A model generated the notes under the pieces. That model was not told the DNA's origin, did not search any database, and was given only the letters and a program-made list of their open reading frames with translations. Of a stretch of DNA of 64,000 nt, positions 43,325 through 53,958 are shown piece by piece; positions within the stretch are counted from its first letter, which is position 1, and each line of letters opens with the position of its first letter. The position numbers were made by a program, and so were the translations under genes. Source of the stretch: JAQGMJ01 sp036498945 (lineage in GTDB: Bacteria > Pseudomonadota > Gammaproteobacteria > Burkholderiales > JAEUOS01); contig DASYEQ010000056.1 of the NCBI GenBank assembly GCA_036498945.1, positions 13,534-77,533 on the forward strand. The letters run 5' to 3'.

Positions 43325-43356
43325 AAAAAATCGTCCGGCTCTGCCGGCGATTTTTT
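43325..43356. terminator. bidirectional rho-independent terminator
   Basis: The stem AAAAAATCG-CCGGC / GCCGG-CGATTTTTT with one bulged T and a TCT loop. The six A at the left and six T at the right provide a U tract in both directions. It sits 44 bases from the typA stop and serves the converging transcripts of typA and the haem/propeller cluster. Confidence 0.85.
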
Positions 43357-43399
43357 GCAGATTAGACCACGCAAAGGTAGGTTTGTACTTTTGCGTGCT

Positions 43400-45217
<1,818 letters not shown>

Positions 45218-45389
45218 GAAAAATCCTTGAGGCCCGACGGCCCTTAGGGCCCGGAAGAATGCTGCGATGCAAAACCCGCCATTGTACGCGGTTTTTGCCC
45301 GAATAGCATGACAAATTCCTTTAAATTGAGATACATAGGCCCTTTTTCCAGGGGCTTGGGTCGTTGCCACGAAGGTCCCGGCGTGCCAA

Positions 45390-45546
45390 CCTGAGAAAAC
45401 CCCAGGTTTTTCGTGAAAATGGGAACACGCTTGTGGTCGCGCCCTGAGAAAACCTGAGGTTTTTCGCAAAAACGCGCAGCCGGGCGGTCGTCAACCTGAG
45501 AAAACCTGATGTTTTTGCGGAATTTCGCGGGTGGCCGCTACTACAA
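45390..45546. repeat. three tandem 52-bp repeats with hairpin core
   Basis: Three copies of a unit starting CCTGAGAAAACC at 45390, 45443 and 45495 (spacing 53 and 52). The conserved part is about 24 bp, CCTGAGAAAAC-CYSAK-GTTTTT, and contains a small inverted repeat (AAAACC-TGA-GGTTTT). The unit tails share GTGGTCG/GGCGGTCG/GTGGCCG at the same offset. The array lies in the 540-base gap 45218-45757 upstream of typA, which otherwise holds no supported gene except the terminator at 45706-45738. Confidence 0.85.
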
Positions 45547-45705
45547 CCGTGGTACCCAGGCCGCGCTGCCCTCCCGGCGCGCGAGCGCCACGAGCGCAAG
45601 CGGGTGGCACGTTTCATCTGATTCACCAATGCATCGAGGGCCGCAGCAGCCCTTGCTGTTACCAAAGATACGCGAAGTTCGCCGGCACGTACACAGGGTT
45701 GGACA

Positions 45706-45738
45706 ACAAAAAAGCCGCGGCATTCCTGCCGCGGCTTT
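45706..45738 (-). terminator. rho-independent terminator of the OYE gene
   Basis: On the minus strand the stem AAAGCCGCGGCA / TGCCGCGGCTTT with a four-base loop is followed by TTTTTGTTG. It lies 20 bases after the stop of the old-yellow-enzyme gene. Confidence 0.9.
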
Positions 45739-45757
45739 GTGCCGTTCTACCGCTGCT

Positions 45758-46831
45758 TCAGGCCAGCGCCGGATAGTCGCTATAGCCCTTCTCGCCCGGC
45801 GTGTAGAACGTGCTGTCGTCGGGCACAGTAACCTCCGCGCCTTTGCGGTAGCGTTCCACCAGGTCCGGGTTGGAGATGAACGGCCGGCCGATGGCGATCA
45901 GGTCGGCGCGGTCTTCGCGCAAGGCCTGTTCCGCGCTCTTGGCGTCGAAGCCGCCGGCGAGAATGAAGGGGCCGGCGAAAACTTCGCGCAGCCTGGTCTT
46001 CAGCGTCTCCGGCACCGCGGGCGCGCCCATCGCTGAATGGTCGAGCACGTGCAGGTAGGCGAGCTTGAGGTCGGAAAGTTCTTGCGCCAGCGCCAGGTAT
46101 TGCGCGTCCTGCTCCGGGTAATGGCCGGTGGCGTTGAACACGCCGTAGGGCGAGAGACGCAGGCCGACGCGCTCGGCGCCGATGGCGGCCACCGCGCCGC
46201 GCGCGATTTCCAGCAGGAAGCGGTTGCGGTTTTCGATGCTGCCGCCGTAGTTGTCGCTGCGCTTGTTGACGTTGGCGTTCAGAAATTGCTCGATCAGGTA
46301 GCCGTTGGCGCCGTGCAATTCGATACCGTCGAAGCCGGCTTCAATCGCCAGTTTCGCCGCCTGCACGTATTCGCCGATGGCGCGGTCGATGTCGGCGGCG
46401 GTCATGGCGCGCGGCTTGTCGTGCGCCTGCATGCCTTTGGCGTCGGTATACATCTCGCCTTCGAGCGCGGCCTCCGCAGGCGCCACCACCTCGGCGGTGG
46501 CCGGCAGGTTCAGGCGCGTGCCGACACGCCCGGTGTGCATCAGCTGGACAAAGATCTTGCCGCCCTTGGCATGCACCGCATCGGTGACGAGCTTCCAGCC
46601 CTTCACGTGCTCGGCATTGAACAGGCCCGGAATGCGCGGGTAGCCCAGGCCATTGGGAGAGGGCGAAGTGCCCTCGGTGACGATCAGGCCGGCGCCGGCG
46701 CGCTGGCCGTAATACTCGGCCATCAGCGCATTGGGGGTATTGGCGACAACGGCACGGCTGCGCGTCATCGGCGACATGACGACGCGATTTTTCAGATTGA
46801 GGGCGCGGGAGGAAAAGGAATCGAACAGCAT
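45758..46831 (-). CDS. old yellow enzyme-type alkene reductase
   Basis: FMN-dependent ene-reductase (NemA/OYE family), 357 aa. Signatures: NRVVMSPMTRSRA at the start of the barrel, VQLMHTGRVG, the substrate-binding His-Asn pair in ELHGANGYLIEQFLN, and the phosphate-binding end LAGGFDAKSAEQAL and DLIAIGRPFISNPDLV. ATG 46831 is preceded by AAAGGTG and matches family starts (MLFDSF). Reduces activated C=C bonds or nitro compounds with NAD(P)H. Monocistronic, divergent from the binding-protein gene at 47053, terminator at 45706-45738. Confidence 0.94.
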   Translation of the reverse strand: MLFDSFSSRALNLKNRVVMSPMTRSRAVVANTPNALMAEYYGQRAGAGLIVTEGTSPSPNGLGYPRIPGLFNAEHVKGWKLVTDAVHAKGGKIFVQLMHTGRVGTRLNLPATAEVVAPAEAALEGEMYTDAKGMQAHDKPRAMTAADIDRAIGEYVQAAKLAIEAGFDGIELHGANGYLIEQFLNANVNKRSDNYGGSIENRNRFLLEIARGAVAAIGAERVGLRLSPYGVFNATGHYPEQDAQYLALAQELSDLKLAYLHVLDHSAMGAPAVPETLKTRLREVFAGPFILAGGFDAKSAEQALREDRADLIAIGRPFISNPDLVERYRKGAEVTVPDDSTFYTPGEKGYSDYPALA

Positions 46832-47052
46832 GGGTACACCTTTATTGAATTTAATGACACGGCATCCCGCAGTGCATATCCCGGGAGCGACTGGCAGCTT
46901 GGGGTTTGCGCGAATGATTTCAAGCATCCCCGCCCTACAATACGCGGCGATGACCTGCCTGGCTGCAAGGGCATTCACCTGAAACTGCGGCACGGGTAAC
47001 ATGCGTGCAGGATTGCGCAATAAAAACTGACCGGTCACCGGAGGAGAACAAT

Positions 47053-48081
47053 ATGCATCGCACCCCCATCGCAGGCCGCCGGCATTTTCTTGCCCAGCTC
47101 GGCGCCGGCGCCCTCGCACCCGCTTTGGCGCGCGCCGCCGATGCACCCACCGCGATCAAGTTCGCGCTCAACCGCGGGCCCTACGATGCGTCGAACGCGC
47201 CCTTTTTACTGGCGCGTGACCGCGGCTGGTTCGCACAGGAGGGCTTGAACGTCGATTTGTCGCTGTCGAAAAACGTGGTCGATGCGATCCGCCGCGTGGC
47301 TTCCAACGAATGCGACTTTGGCTTTGCGGATTTCGCGGTGGTGACGCGCTATGCGTCCGAGCACCCGGAATCGGCGCCGCATCTGCTCTATTCGATCTTC
47401 GACCGCTCGCCGGCGGCGATCGTCACCTGGAAATCATCCGGTGTGCGCTCCGTGCATGACCTGCCGGGCAAGACGCTCGCCGCCACCGTGGGCGACGGCG
47501 CCTATCAATTGTGGCCGGCATTCTGCCGCGCCAACAACTTCGACCCCAAGCGCGTGAAGATTCTCGAAGTGGGCCTGGAGGCGCGCGAAGAGGTGATGCA
47601 CGAGCGCAAGGTGGACGGCGCCATCGGCTTTGACTCGACCATTCTCTACAAGCTGGTGCACATGGGCGCCAGGCGCGACGCGGTCGGCTTCCTGCACTAC
47701 GCCGATGCGGGCCTTCCGCTCTACTCCAACGGCATCATCATTTCGCGCAAGGCGCTGGCGGAAAAGGGCCGAACCATCCGCGGCCTGATGCGCGCCTGCG
47801 CGCGCGGCTGGCATGCCTCGCTGTTGCGCCCTGCCGCCATGCTGGCGGTGCTGGCCGCCGCCAATCCGAAAGCCGACATGGCGCTGGAAAGCGAGCGCTT
47901 CGAGTGGATCCGCGACCAGCAGATCGCCACCGCCAACGTGAAAAAGAACGGCATGGGCACCATCGACCGTGCGCGCTTCATGCGCACGGCCAAGCTGCTG
48001 CTGCCGCAGGCGGATAGGTCGCAACTGGCGGCGCTGATCGAAGATTCCTATCTGCCGCCGGCGCAGTTGCGCGCCATCTGA
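47053..48081 (+). CDS. NMT1/SsuA-like periplasmic binding protein
   Basis: ABC-type substrate-binding protein of the NMT1/THI5/TauA class, 342 aa. The N-terminus has a twin-arginine-like signal (GRRHFLAQLGAGALAPALA) with cleavage after ARA. Mature sequence NRGPYDASNAPFLLARDRGWFAQEGL is the family's opening lobe. A strong GGAGGAG ribosome-binding site (about 47040-47046) precedes ATG 47053. No permease or ATPase is adjacent; only another binding protein follows after seven bases. The ligand could be a nitrogenous, sulfonate or aromatic compound. Confidence 0.88.
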   Translation: MHRTPIAGRRHFLAQLGAGALAPALARAADAPTAIKFALNRGPYDASNAPFLLARDRGWFAQEGLNVDLSLSKNVVDAIRRVASNECDFGFADFAVVTRYASEHPESAPHLLYSIFDRSPAAIVTWKSSGVRSVHDLPGKTLAATVGDGAYQLWPAFCRANNFDPKRVKILEVGLEAREEVMHERKVDGAIGFDSTILYKLVHMGARRDAVGFLHYADAGLPLYSNGIIISRKALAEKGRTIRGLMRACARGWHASLLRPAAMLAVLAAANPKADMALESERFEWIRDQQIATANVKKNGMGTIDRARFMRTAKLLLPQADRSQLAALIEDSYLPPAQLRAI

Positions 48082-48088
48082 GGCCACC

Positions 48089-49063
48089 ATGGACCGTCGC
48101 ACCTTCCACCGCGCGCTGGGCGCCCTCGCCCTCCCTGCCGCCTTTCCGGCCACCGCGCAGACCGCGGCCTATCCGAAAAGCCCGATCCGCCTGATCGTCA
48201 ATTTTCCCGCCGGCGGCACCGTCGATACCCTGGCGCGCCTGTTCGGCCAGAAGCTGCAGGACAAGTGGGGCCAGCCGGTCACCGTCGACAACCGGCCCGG
48301 CGCCGGCGGCAACATCGGCGCCGCCCTGGTCTACAGCGCCGAGCCAGACGGCTACAACCTGCTCGTCACCCCGCCGGGGCCGCTGTCGATCAACCAGAAC
48401 CTGTACAAGAAACTGGGCTACGAGCCGGAGAAGTTCGTGCCCGTCTCCATGCTCGCCACCAGCCCCAACGTGATTACCGCGCGCGCCGATTTCCCCGCAG
48501 GCAGCGTGAAGGAATTGCTGGCGTATGCGAAGGCGCATCCGGGCAAGGTCACCTACGGCTCGCAGGGCAACGGCTCGACTTCGCACTTGACCGGGCAGAT
48601 GCTCGCCAACTTCGGCGGCGTCGAACTGGTGCACGTGCCCTACAAGGGCGAAGGCCCGGCGCTGGTCGACCTGATCGCCGGGCGCGTCGACCTGTTCCTC
48701 GGCAACATCTCCGCCGTCGCCAAGTTCCGCCAGGAGGGCAAGGTGAAGTTCCTCGCCGTGGCCGCCGCGCGCCGCTTTGCCGGCGCGATGGACGTGCCCA
48801 CCGCCGCCGAAGCCGGCCTGCCCGGCTTCGAAGCCAGCGCCTGGTTCGCCGTCGTTGCGCCGCCCGGCACGCCGGCCGCAATCACGCAAAAGCTGCAAGG
48901 CGCCCTCGCCGAAGCGCTGGCGCAGCCCGAGGTGCAGCAAAGGATCATTGCGCAAAACATGGAGCCGGCGCACATGAGCGGCGCCGAACTGGCGGAATTC
49001 ATCGCCGCCGAGCGGGTGCGCTGGAAGAAGGTGATCGCGACGGCGAACGTGACGGTGGATTGA
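48089..49063 (+). CDS. Bug-family (TctC) tripartite binding protein
   Basis: A 324-aa periplasmic binding protein of the Bug/TctC family common in Burkholderiales. Signal peptide about 1-24 with an RRTFHR motif that could be a twin-arginine signal. Signatures: YPKSPIRLIVNFPAGGTVDTLAR, VDNRPGAGGNIGA, YGSQGNGSTSHLTGQM and VPTAAEAGLPGFEASAWFAV. Usually such proteins bind carboxylates; many are orphans without TctAB, as here. Co-transcribed with the preceding NMT1-like protein. Confidence 0.92.
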   Translation: MDRRTFHRALGALALPAAFPATAQTAAYPKSPIRLIVNFPAGGTVDTLARLFGQKLQDKWGQPVTVDNRPGAGGNIGAALVYSAEPDGYNLLVTPPGPLSINQNLYKKLGYEPEKFVPVSMLATSPNVITARADFPAGSVKELLAYAKAHPGKVTYGSQGNGSTSHLTGQMLANFGGVELVHVPYKGEGPALVDLIAGRVDLFLGNISAVAKFRQEGKVKFLAVAAARRFAGAMDVPTAAEAGLPGFEASAWFAVVAPPGTPAAITQKLQGALAEALAQPEVQQRIIAQNMEPAHMSGAELAEFIAAERVRWKKVIATANVTVD

Positions 49064-49072
49064 GGCTGCTCT

Positions 49073-49465
49073 CTAGTCGCAAAGCTCAGCGCCCAGGCGG
49101 TCGCGGATCGCGACATTCCCGCCGCGATAGCGAATGGCGCCGACGCGGCAGGACTCGGCCGCCTTACGTACTTGCTCGATTTCCTCGGGCGTTGACGGCT
49201 GGCGCAGGAAGTGTGTATCGCAACAGAGGCTGTCGAGCGGTGCCAGGCATTCCGGCGCCAAGCTTTCGGGAACCTCACAACTCAGGCACTCACCGGTTGT
49301 ATAAAAATCGCCGGGAGCGTCCTGGCAGTTCCGCTCCATTCGCAGGATCGACGGTCGGGACGCCCCAAGCCCGCCCGACGCCGGCACGCGGCCGCCTCGG
49401 CTTCTACGCATCACGATCAGCAACAACAAGATCAGGATCGCGGCTGGAGCAGCGAAATTCTCCAT
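49073..49465 (-). CDS. membrane-anchored ferredoxin-like protein
   Basis: A 130-aa protein with one N-terminal membrane helix (AAPAAILILLLLIVM) and a Cys-rich domain. The C-terminal part, with PSTPEEIEQVRKAAESCRVG and AIRYRG, matches the second half of single-cluster ferredoxins in which the last Cys precedes x-x-AI. Upstream cysteines in ECLSCEVPESLAPEC and SLCCDTHF could supply the other ligands. The usual CP after the helix is CR. Predicted to be a small iron-sulfur protein at the membrane; the cluster type is not certain. Convergent with the Bug-protein gene (nine-base gap). Confidence 0.6.
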   Translation of the reverse strand: MENFAAPAAILILLLLIVMRRSRGGRVPASGGLGASRPSILRMERNCQDAPGDFYTTGECLSCEVPESLAPECLAPLDSLCCDTHFLRQPSTPEEIEQVRKAAESCRVGAIRYRGGNVAIRDRLGAELCD

Positions 49466-49495
49466 GCATCGATTCTGCCATACAGGGATGCCTCG

Positions 49496-50386
49496 CTACA
49501 CCTTGAATTGCTGGAACTCCTGCTTCATCCATTCAATGAATACGCGCGTGCGCATCGGCAGCAGGCGCGCGTTCGGGTAGACGATGTTGATCGGCCGCGG
49601 CGGCTGTTCGAACTCGGTGAGCACCACGCGCAGCGCCTTTTCGCGCACTTGCGGCGCGGGCTGGTAGGCGAGAAAGTTGCCGAAGCCGAAGCCAGCGGCG
49701 CAGGCGGCGACTGCTGGCGCGGCCTGGTTGAAGTCGAGATTGCCGCTGACGGGGACGACGAAGGCGGCGCCGTTTTCGTAATAGGTCCAGCCGGGACTTA
49801 CGCTGGTGTCGAAGCGCACGCAGTTATGCACCATCAGGTCGCGCGGATGCTTCGGGGCACCGTGGCGCTTGAGATAGGCGGGGCTGGCGACGGTGACGCG
49901 GCGCAGGCTGCCGAGTTGCTGCGCCACCAGGCTGGAATCATCCAGGCGGCTGATACGGATGCCGACATCCACGCCTTCATCCACCAGATCAACCACGCGG
50001 TCGTACAGGCGCAGGCTGACGCGCATCTTGTCGTAGCGCCGCACGAAACGGGTGACGGCGGGGGCGACGTGCATCTGGCCGAACAGCACCGGCGCGGTGA
50101 CGATCAACTGGCCGGCGGGCTCGGCGGCGTCCAGGCTCAGGGCATTCTCGCCTTCCTCGACGGCGGCGAGCACCTGGCGGCAGGTGTCGAGATAGCGCCG
50201 GCCTTCGTCGGTGAGCGAAATGCGCCGCGTGGTGCGGTTGATCAGGCGCACGCCGAGGCTCGTCTCCAGCGCCGCGAGGGTGCGCACCACCGCGGGCAGC
50301 GAGGCGCCGGCCTGCCGGGCGGCGGCGGTGAGGCTACCGGCCTCGGCGATACGCAGGTAGGTCTGCATGGCCTTGAGCTTGTCCAC
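49496..50386 (-). CDS. LysR-family regulator
   Basis: A 296-aa LysR-type regulator of the large CrgA-like/DsdC-like clade common in betaproteobacteria. The HTH is at about 5-60 (MQTYLRIAEAGSLTAAARQA then GASLPAVVRTLAALETSLG), and the ligand domain follows from about residue 90 (GQLIVTAPVLFG). It is divergent from the GST/PNPOx-like pair, separated by 103 bases containing two TTGCA direct repeats (about 50414 and 50433), so it probably regulates that pair. Confidence 0.92.
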   Translation of the reverse strand: MDKLKAMQTYLRIAEAGSLTAAARQAGASLPAVVRTLAALETSLGVRLINRTTRRISLTDEGRRYLDTCRQVLAAVEEGENALSLDAAEPAGQLIVTAPVLFGQMHVAPAVTRFVRRYDKMRVSLRLYDRVVDLVDEGVDVGIRISRLDDSSLVAQQLGSLRRVTVASPAYLKRHGAPKHPRDLMVHNCVRFDTSVSPGWTYYENGAAFVVPVSGNLDFNQAAPAVAACAAGFGFGNFLAYQPAPQVREKALRVVLTEFEQPPRPINIVYPNARLLPMRTRVFIEWMKQEFQQFKV

Positions 50387-50489
50387 TATTCATCCGTTAT
50401 CTGGAGTAGTCAATTGCAGATTACACCATTTATTGCAACAAGCAAAAGCCCCACAATGGGCTCATCAGATCCACTTCAAGGAGAACGTC

Positions 50490-51125
50490 ATGACCACCCG
50501 CCCCAACCAGCCGATCAAGCTGTACGGCGTGCGCCTGTCCGGCCACGCCCATCGCGTGGAGCTGTTCCTCAATCTGCTGCGCCTGCCGTATGAATATGCA
50601 ACGGTGGACCTGGGCAGCGGCGAACAGAAGAGCCCCGCCTACCTGGCGAAAAACCGCTTCGGCCAGGTACCGGTGATCGAGATCGGCGATCTGGTGCTGG
50701 CCGACTCCAACGCGATCCTGGTGTATCTGGCAATGCGCTACGGCGACGAGACCTGGTATCCGCGCGACGCCATCGGCGCGGCGCGGGTGCAGCGCTGGCT
50801 TTCGGTGGCGGCAGGCCAGGTGGCATTCGGGCCGGCGGCGGCGCGTCTGGTGACGGTGTTCAAGGCGCCGTTCAACCACGTGGAGGTGTGCGAGCGCGCG
50901 CACAAGCTGTTCGCGGTGATGGAGGAAGAGTTGAAGCAGTCGCCGTATCTGGTGTGCGATACCGTGACGATTGCGGACATCGCCAATTATTCCTACATCG
51001 CGCACGCGCCGGAAGGCGGGGTATCGCTGGAAGCGTATGCGCACATCCGTGCCTGGCTGGCCCGCATCGAGGCCTTGCCTGGCTTTATCGGCATGCCGAA
51101 GTCGCCCCTCCCGGCGGCTGCGTAA
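50490..51125 (+). CDS. glutathione S-transferase
   Basis: A 211-aa GST. The N-terminal thioredoxin fold includes GQVPVIEIGDLVLADSNAI, giving the cis-Pro and the acidic/Ser residues that bind the glutathione gamma-Glu. The C-terminal helical domain contains VTIADIANYSYIAHAPEGG, the N-capping motif. ATG 50490 follows AAGGAG at good spacing. Next to a PNPOx-like gene (21-base gap), an arrangement suggesting a detoxification operon under the divergent LysR regulator. Confidence 0.93.
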   Translation: MTTRPNQPIKLYGVRLSGHAHRVELFLNLLRLPYEYATVDLGSGEQKSPAYLAKNRFGQVPVIEIGDLVLADSNAILVYLAMRYGDETWYPRDAIGAARVQRWLSVAAGQVAFGPAAARLVTVFKAPFNHVEVCERAHKLFAVMEEELKQSPYLVCDTVTIADIANYSYIAHAPEGGVSLEAYAHIRAWLARIEALPGFIGMPKSPLPAAA

Positions 51126-51146
51126 AACAATTGGAAGGAGTCCATC

Positions 51147-52121
51147 ATGAGCGTCCTAAGTTTCGATCCGGAAGTGGCCAGCCCCTGGCATGCGGGCGAG
51201 CGCGCGGCGCAGGAGCACGCGGGCGTGCGTGAGATGATGGAGGAACTGGGCGCGCGCGTGCTGCGGCCTTTCATGCCGGAGCAGCACCGCGCGTTTTTTC
51301 CACAGCTTCCGTTTGTCATTGTCGGCAGCGTCGATCAGGCGGGGCAGCCGTGGGCGAGCGTGCTGGCGCAGCCGCCGGGGTTCATCACCTCCCCTGACCC
51401 GCAACACCTGCGCATTGCTGCGGCGCCGCTGGCGGGCGACCCGCTGGCGGCCAACCTGACGGTGGATGCGGCGGTGGGCCTGCTCGGCATCGAGCCGAAC
51501 ACGCGGCGGCGCAACCGCATGAACGGCATCGTCGAAGCGATCGAGCCCGACGCCTTCAGCGTGCGCGTGGTGCAAAGCTTCGGCAATTGCCCGAAGTACA
51601 TCCAGGCGCGCAAGCCGGTGTATCTCGACGAGATGCCGGCGCATGCGGGCACGCAGGTGCATGGCGACACGCTGGATGCGCGCGCCATCGCGATGCTGCG
51701 CCGCGCGGATACGTTTTTCATCGCCACCGCGCACCCGCAGGCGGGCCTGGATCGCCCGCGTGCGCAGGGCGTGGATGTGTCGCACCGCGGCGGGCGGCCG
51801 GGGTTCATTCGCGTCGATGGCGACGGCACGTTGACGGTGCCGGATTTCGCCGGCAACCAGTTCTTCAACACCATCGGCAACCTGCTGGTGAACCCGCGCG
51901 CGGGGCTGCTGCTGGTCGATTTCGACAGCGGTGACCTGCTGTATCTCGCGGTGCAAGGCGAGATCATCTGGGGCGGGCCGGAGGTGGAGAACTTCACCGG
52001 GGCGCTGCGCCTGATGCGCCTTTCGGTGCGGCACATGCTGCGCCTGGAAGCGGCATTGCCGCTGCGCTGGGGGCCGGCGCAGGTGTCGCCGTTCCTCGGC
52101 GCCACCGGCACCTGGGGTTAA
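51147..52121 (+). CDS. PNPOx-like split-barrel flavin protein
   Basis: A 324-aa protein of the pyridoxamine 5'-phosphate oxidase-like (putative PNPOx) family. Split-barrel signatures: FVIVGSVDQAGQPWASVLAQ and FFIATAHPQAGLDRPRAQGVDVSHRGG appear as two related barrel starts; FAGNQFFNTIGNLLVNPRAG carries the flavin-site segment. Homologues of this length are sometimes fused to a ferredoxin-reductase part, which is absent here. Probably binds FMN or F420-like cofactor; reaction unknown. Follows the GST gene closely. Confidence 0.85.
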   Translation: MSVLSFDPEVASPWHAGERAAQEHAGVREMMEELGARVLRPFMPEQHRAFFPQLPFVIVGSVDQAGQPWASVLAQPPGFITSPDPQHLRIAAAPLAGDPLAANLTVDAAVGLLGIEPNTRRRNRMNGIVEAIEPDAFSVRVVQSFGNCPKYIQARKPVYLDEMPAHAGTQVHGDTLDARAIAMLRRADTFFIATAHPQAGLDRPRAQGVDVSHRGGRPGFIRVDGDGTLTVPDFAGNQFFNTIGNLLVNPRAGLLLVDFDSGDLLYLAVQGEIIWGGPEVENFTGALRLMRLSVRHMLRLEAALPLRWGPAQVSPFLGATGTWG

Positions 52122-52142
52122 GCCCCGCGCGGCAAGGCGGCG

Positions 52143-53876
52143 CTAGCGCGCCTGCGGCAGTTCGAACCAGAAGGTGGCGCCCTGCTCCACGTTGTTGTGG
52201 TAGCCGATGCGCCCGCCGCAGCCTTCGACGATCGCCTTGCAGAAGGTGAGGCCAAGGCCCGCGCCGCCTTGCGGGCGGGTGTGCGAGGCGTCGGCCTGGG
52301 CGAACTTGGTGAAAATGCGGCTGGCGAATTGCGGCGGCACGCCGGGCCCCTGGTCGCTCACCATGAAGCGCACGATGGGGTCGCTGCGGTCGGCGCCGAT
52401 GGTGATCGCCGAGCCGGGCGGGGAGAACTTGAGCGCGTTGTCGATCAGGTGCACCAGCACCTTTTGCACCCAGCGCGCGTCGGCCTCCACATGCACGTCG
52501 GTGGGCGAATCGGCCAGCAGCAGTTCCTTGCCTTGCGCGCGGGCGGCGGGCTGCTCGCCCTCGAGCACCTGCTGTACCAGTTCCGAAGCGGGCACCGCTT
52601 CGGGCATGAAGCTGATGCCGCCGGACTGGAGCTTTTGCAGGCTGAGGATGGTGTCGATCAGGTGGTGCAGGCGATCGGCCGATTGTGCCGCCATGCCGAC
52701 CAGCGCGGTGGCGGTCTCGGGCAGCTTGCCGCCGTCACCCGCCTGCAGCGCTTCCACCGCGCCGATCACGCTCATCATGGGGGTGCGGAATTCGTGGCTG
52801 ACGGTGCTGATGAAGTCGTCCTTGATGGTCTCGAGCGCCCGGCGACGCGAGATGTTGCGCATGAACAGCACCATGCGGCGCTCGCCACCGTCGAACAGGC
52901 CCGGCGTGCCGCCTTCGCCGCCGAGTTCGGCAAGCGCGGCTTCCACCGGCACTTCGCGGCCGTCGCGGGTGAGGATGGCGTCTTCGAAGCGGCGCCAGTT
53001 GCGTATGGTGCTGCCGTCGAGCCAGTAGCGCGCCACTTCGGCGCGCAATGTCTCGCCGCGCTGATCCGGCTGCAGCCCGGTGAGCGGCTTGTTCGCCAGT
53101 TCGGCGACGCTGTAGCCGAACAGCGCCGCGGCGCCGGGGTTGGCGAAGCGCACGCGCCCGCGGTCGTCGAAGATCAGCACGGCGTCGACCGAGATGTCCC
53201 AGATGGCGCGATACAGCGCCTCGCTGGTGCGGATGCGCCGGCGCAGGCCGGAGAGGTAATAGGCGAACCAGCCGGTCCAAGGCAGCGCCACCACCAGGAA
53301 GATGCCTTGCAGCAGGTCGTGGGTGGAGTCGGAGCGATGCGGGTCGAGGTAGCGCGCGGCCCAGATGCACAGGGCATAGCAGCCCAGGGTATAGAGGCCG
53401 AGGAAGGCGAAGTCGCGCAGGGAAAAACGGAAGGCGTAGAAGATCAGCGCGGCGAAATACAGCAGCATCAAGAGCGGCCGTGCCGGACCGGCGTAGGCCA
53501 TCACGTAGCTGGTGACGCCGATCGCGCAGGCGGCCTGCGGCAGCAACAGCGCGGGGTCGGAAAAACGCAGGTTGAAGTTGCTGCGAAAGGCGGTATAAAA
53601 CACCGCGGTGCAGCCAAGCACCATGACGACCGCATAGGCCAGCACGAAGCCGGGCACCAGGCCTGCGAGGTAGCAGACCAGGAACAGCCCGAGCGCGACA
53701 GCGGAAGTGGCGACCGCCAGGAAATAGCGCCGCAGGCGCAGGCGCTGCGCCTCCCGCGTGGAAAGGCGGCCTCGCTGCGCAGACGCGCGAACGCCGGCCT
53801 CGGCCCGTCCCAGGCCGGTAAGGTCGCGCAGTTCGCCAGACTCCAGAGTCATTGCCATTGTTCCATGGTAAAGCAT
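52143..53876 (-). CDS. PAS-domain sensor histidine kinase
   Basis: Inner-membrane histidine kinase, 577 aa. Six hydrophobic segments lie at about 52-205, forming a membrane sensor module. A PAS domain (about 218-340; SVDAVLIFDDRGRVRFANPG) precedes HisKA with H361 in TVSHEFRTPMMSVIG, followed by the ATPase domain (N box HLIDNALKFSPPG, G1 SDQGPGVPPQF, G2 GAGLGLTFCKAI). The start may be ATG 53858 (six residues shorter). No response-regulator gene is adjacent, so it is an orphan kinase in this window. Confidence 0.9.
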   Translation of the reverse strand: MLYHGTMAMTLESGELRDLTGLGRAEAGVRASAQRGRLSTREAQRLRLRRYFLAVATSAVALGLFLVCYLAGLVPGFVLAYAVVMVLGCTAVFYTAFRSNFNLRFSDPALLLPQAACAIGVTSYVMAYAGPARPLLMLLYFAALIFYAFRFSLRDFAFLGLYTLGCYALCIWAARYLDPHRSDSTHDLLQGIFLVVALPWTGWFAYYLSGLRRRIRTSEALYRAIWDISVDAVLIFDDRGRVRFANPGAAALFGYSVAELANKPLTGLQPDQRGETLRAEVARYWLDGSTIRNWRRFEDAILTRDGREVPVEAALAELGGEGGTPGLFDGGERRMVLFMRNISRRRALETIKDDFISTVSHEFRTPMMSVIGAVEALQAGDGGKLPETATALVGMAAQSADRLHHLIDTILSLQKLQSGGISFMPEAVPASELVQQVLEGEQPAARAQGKELLLADSPTDVHVEADARWVQKVLVHLIDNALKFSPPGSAITIGADRSDPIVRFMVSDQGPGVPPQFASRIFTKFAQADASHTRPQGGAGLGLTFCKAIVEGCGGRIGYHNNVEQGATFWFELPQAR

Positions 53877-53958
53877 GCCTCACCCGGGACAAATAACCCA
53901 AAGTGATTACGGCGGCGCGGCATATACAAAATCCGCGTCATTCCCGTAAGGATAAAGC

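Noticed and set aside
45390..45546. CRISPR array
   Set aside because: Three 24-bp repeats with 28-29-base intervals look CRISPR-like at first, but the intervals are partly conserved, the repeat is degenerate and no cas genes are present.
52197..53906. Plus-strand 569-codon open frame
   Set aside because: Antisense to the PAS histidine kinase.
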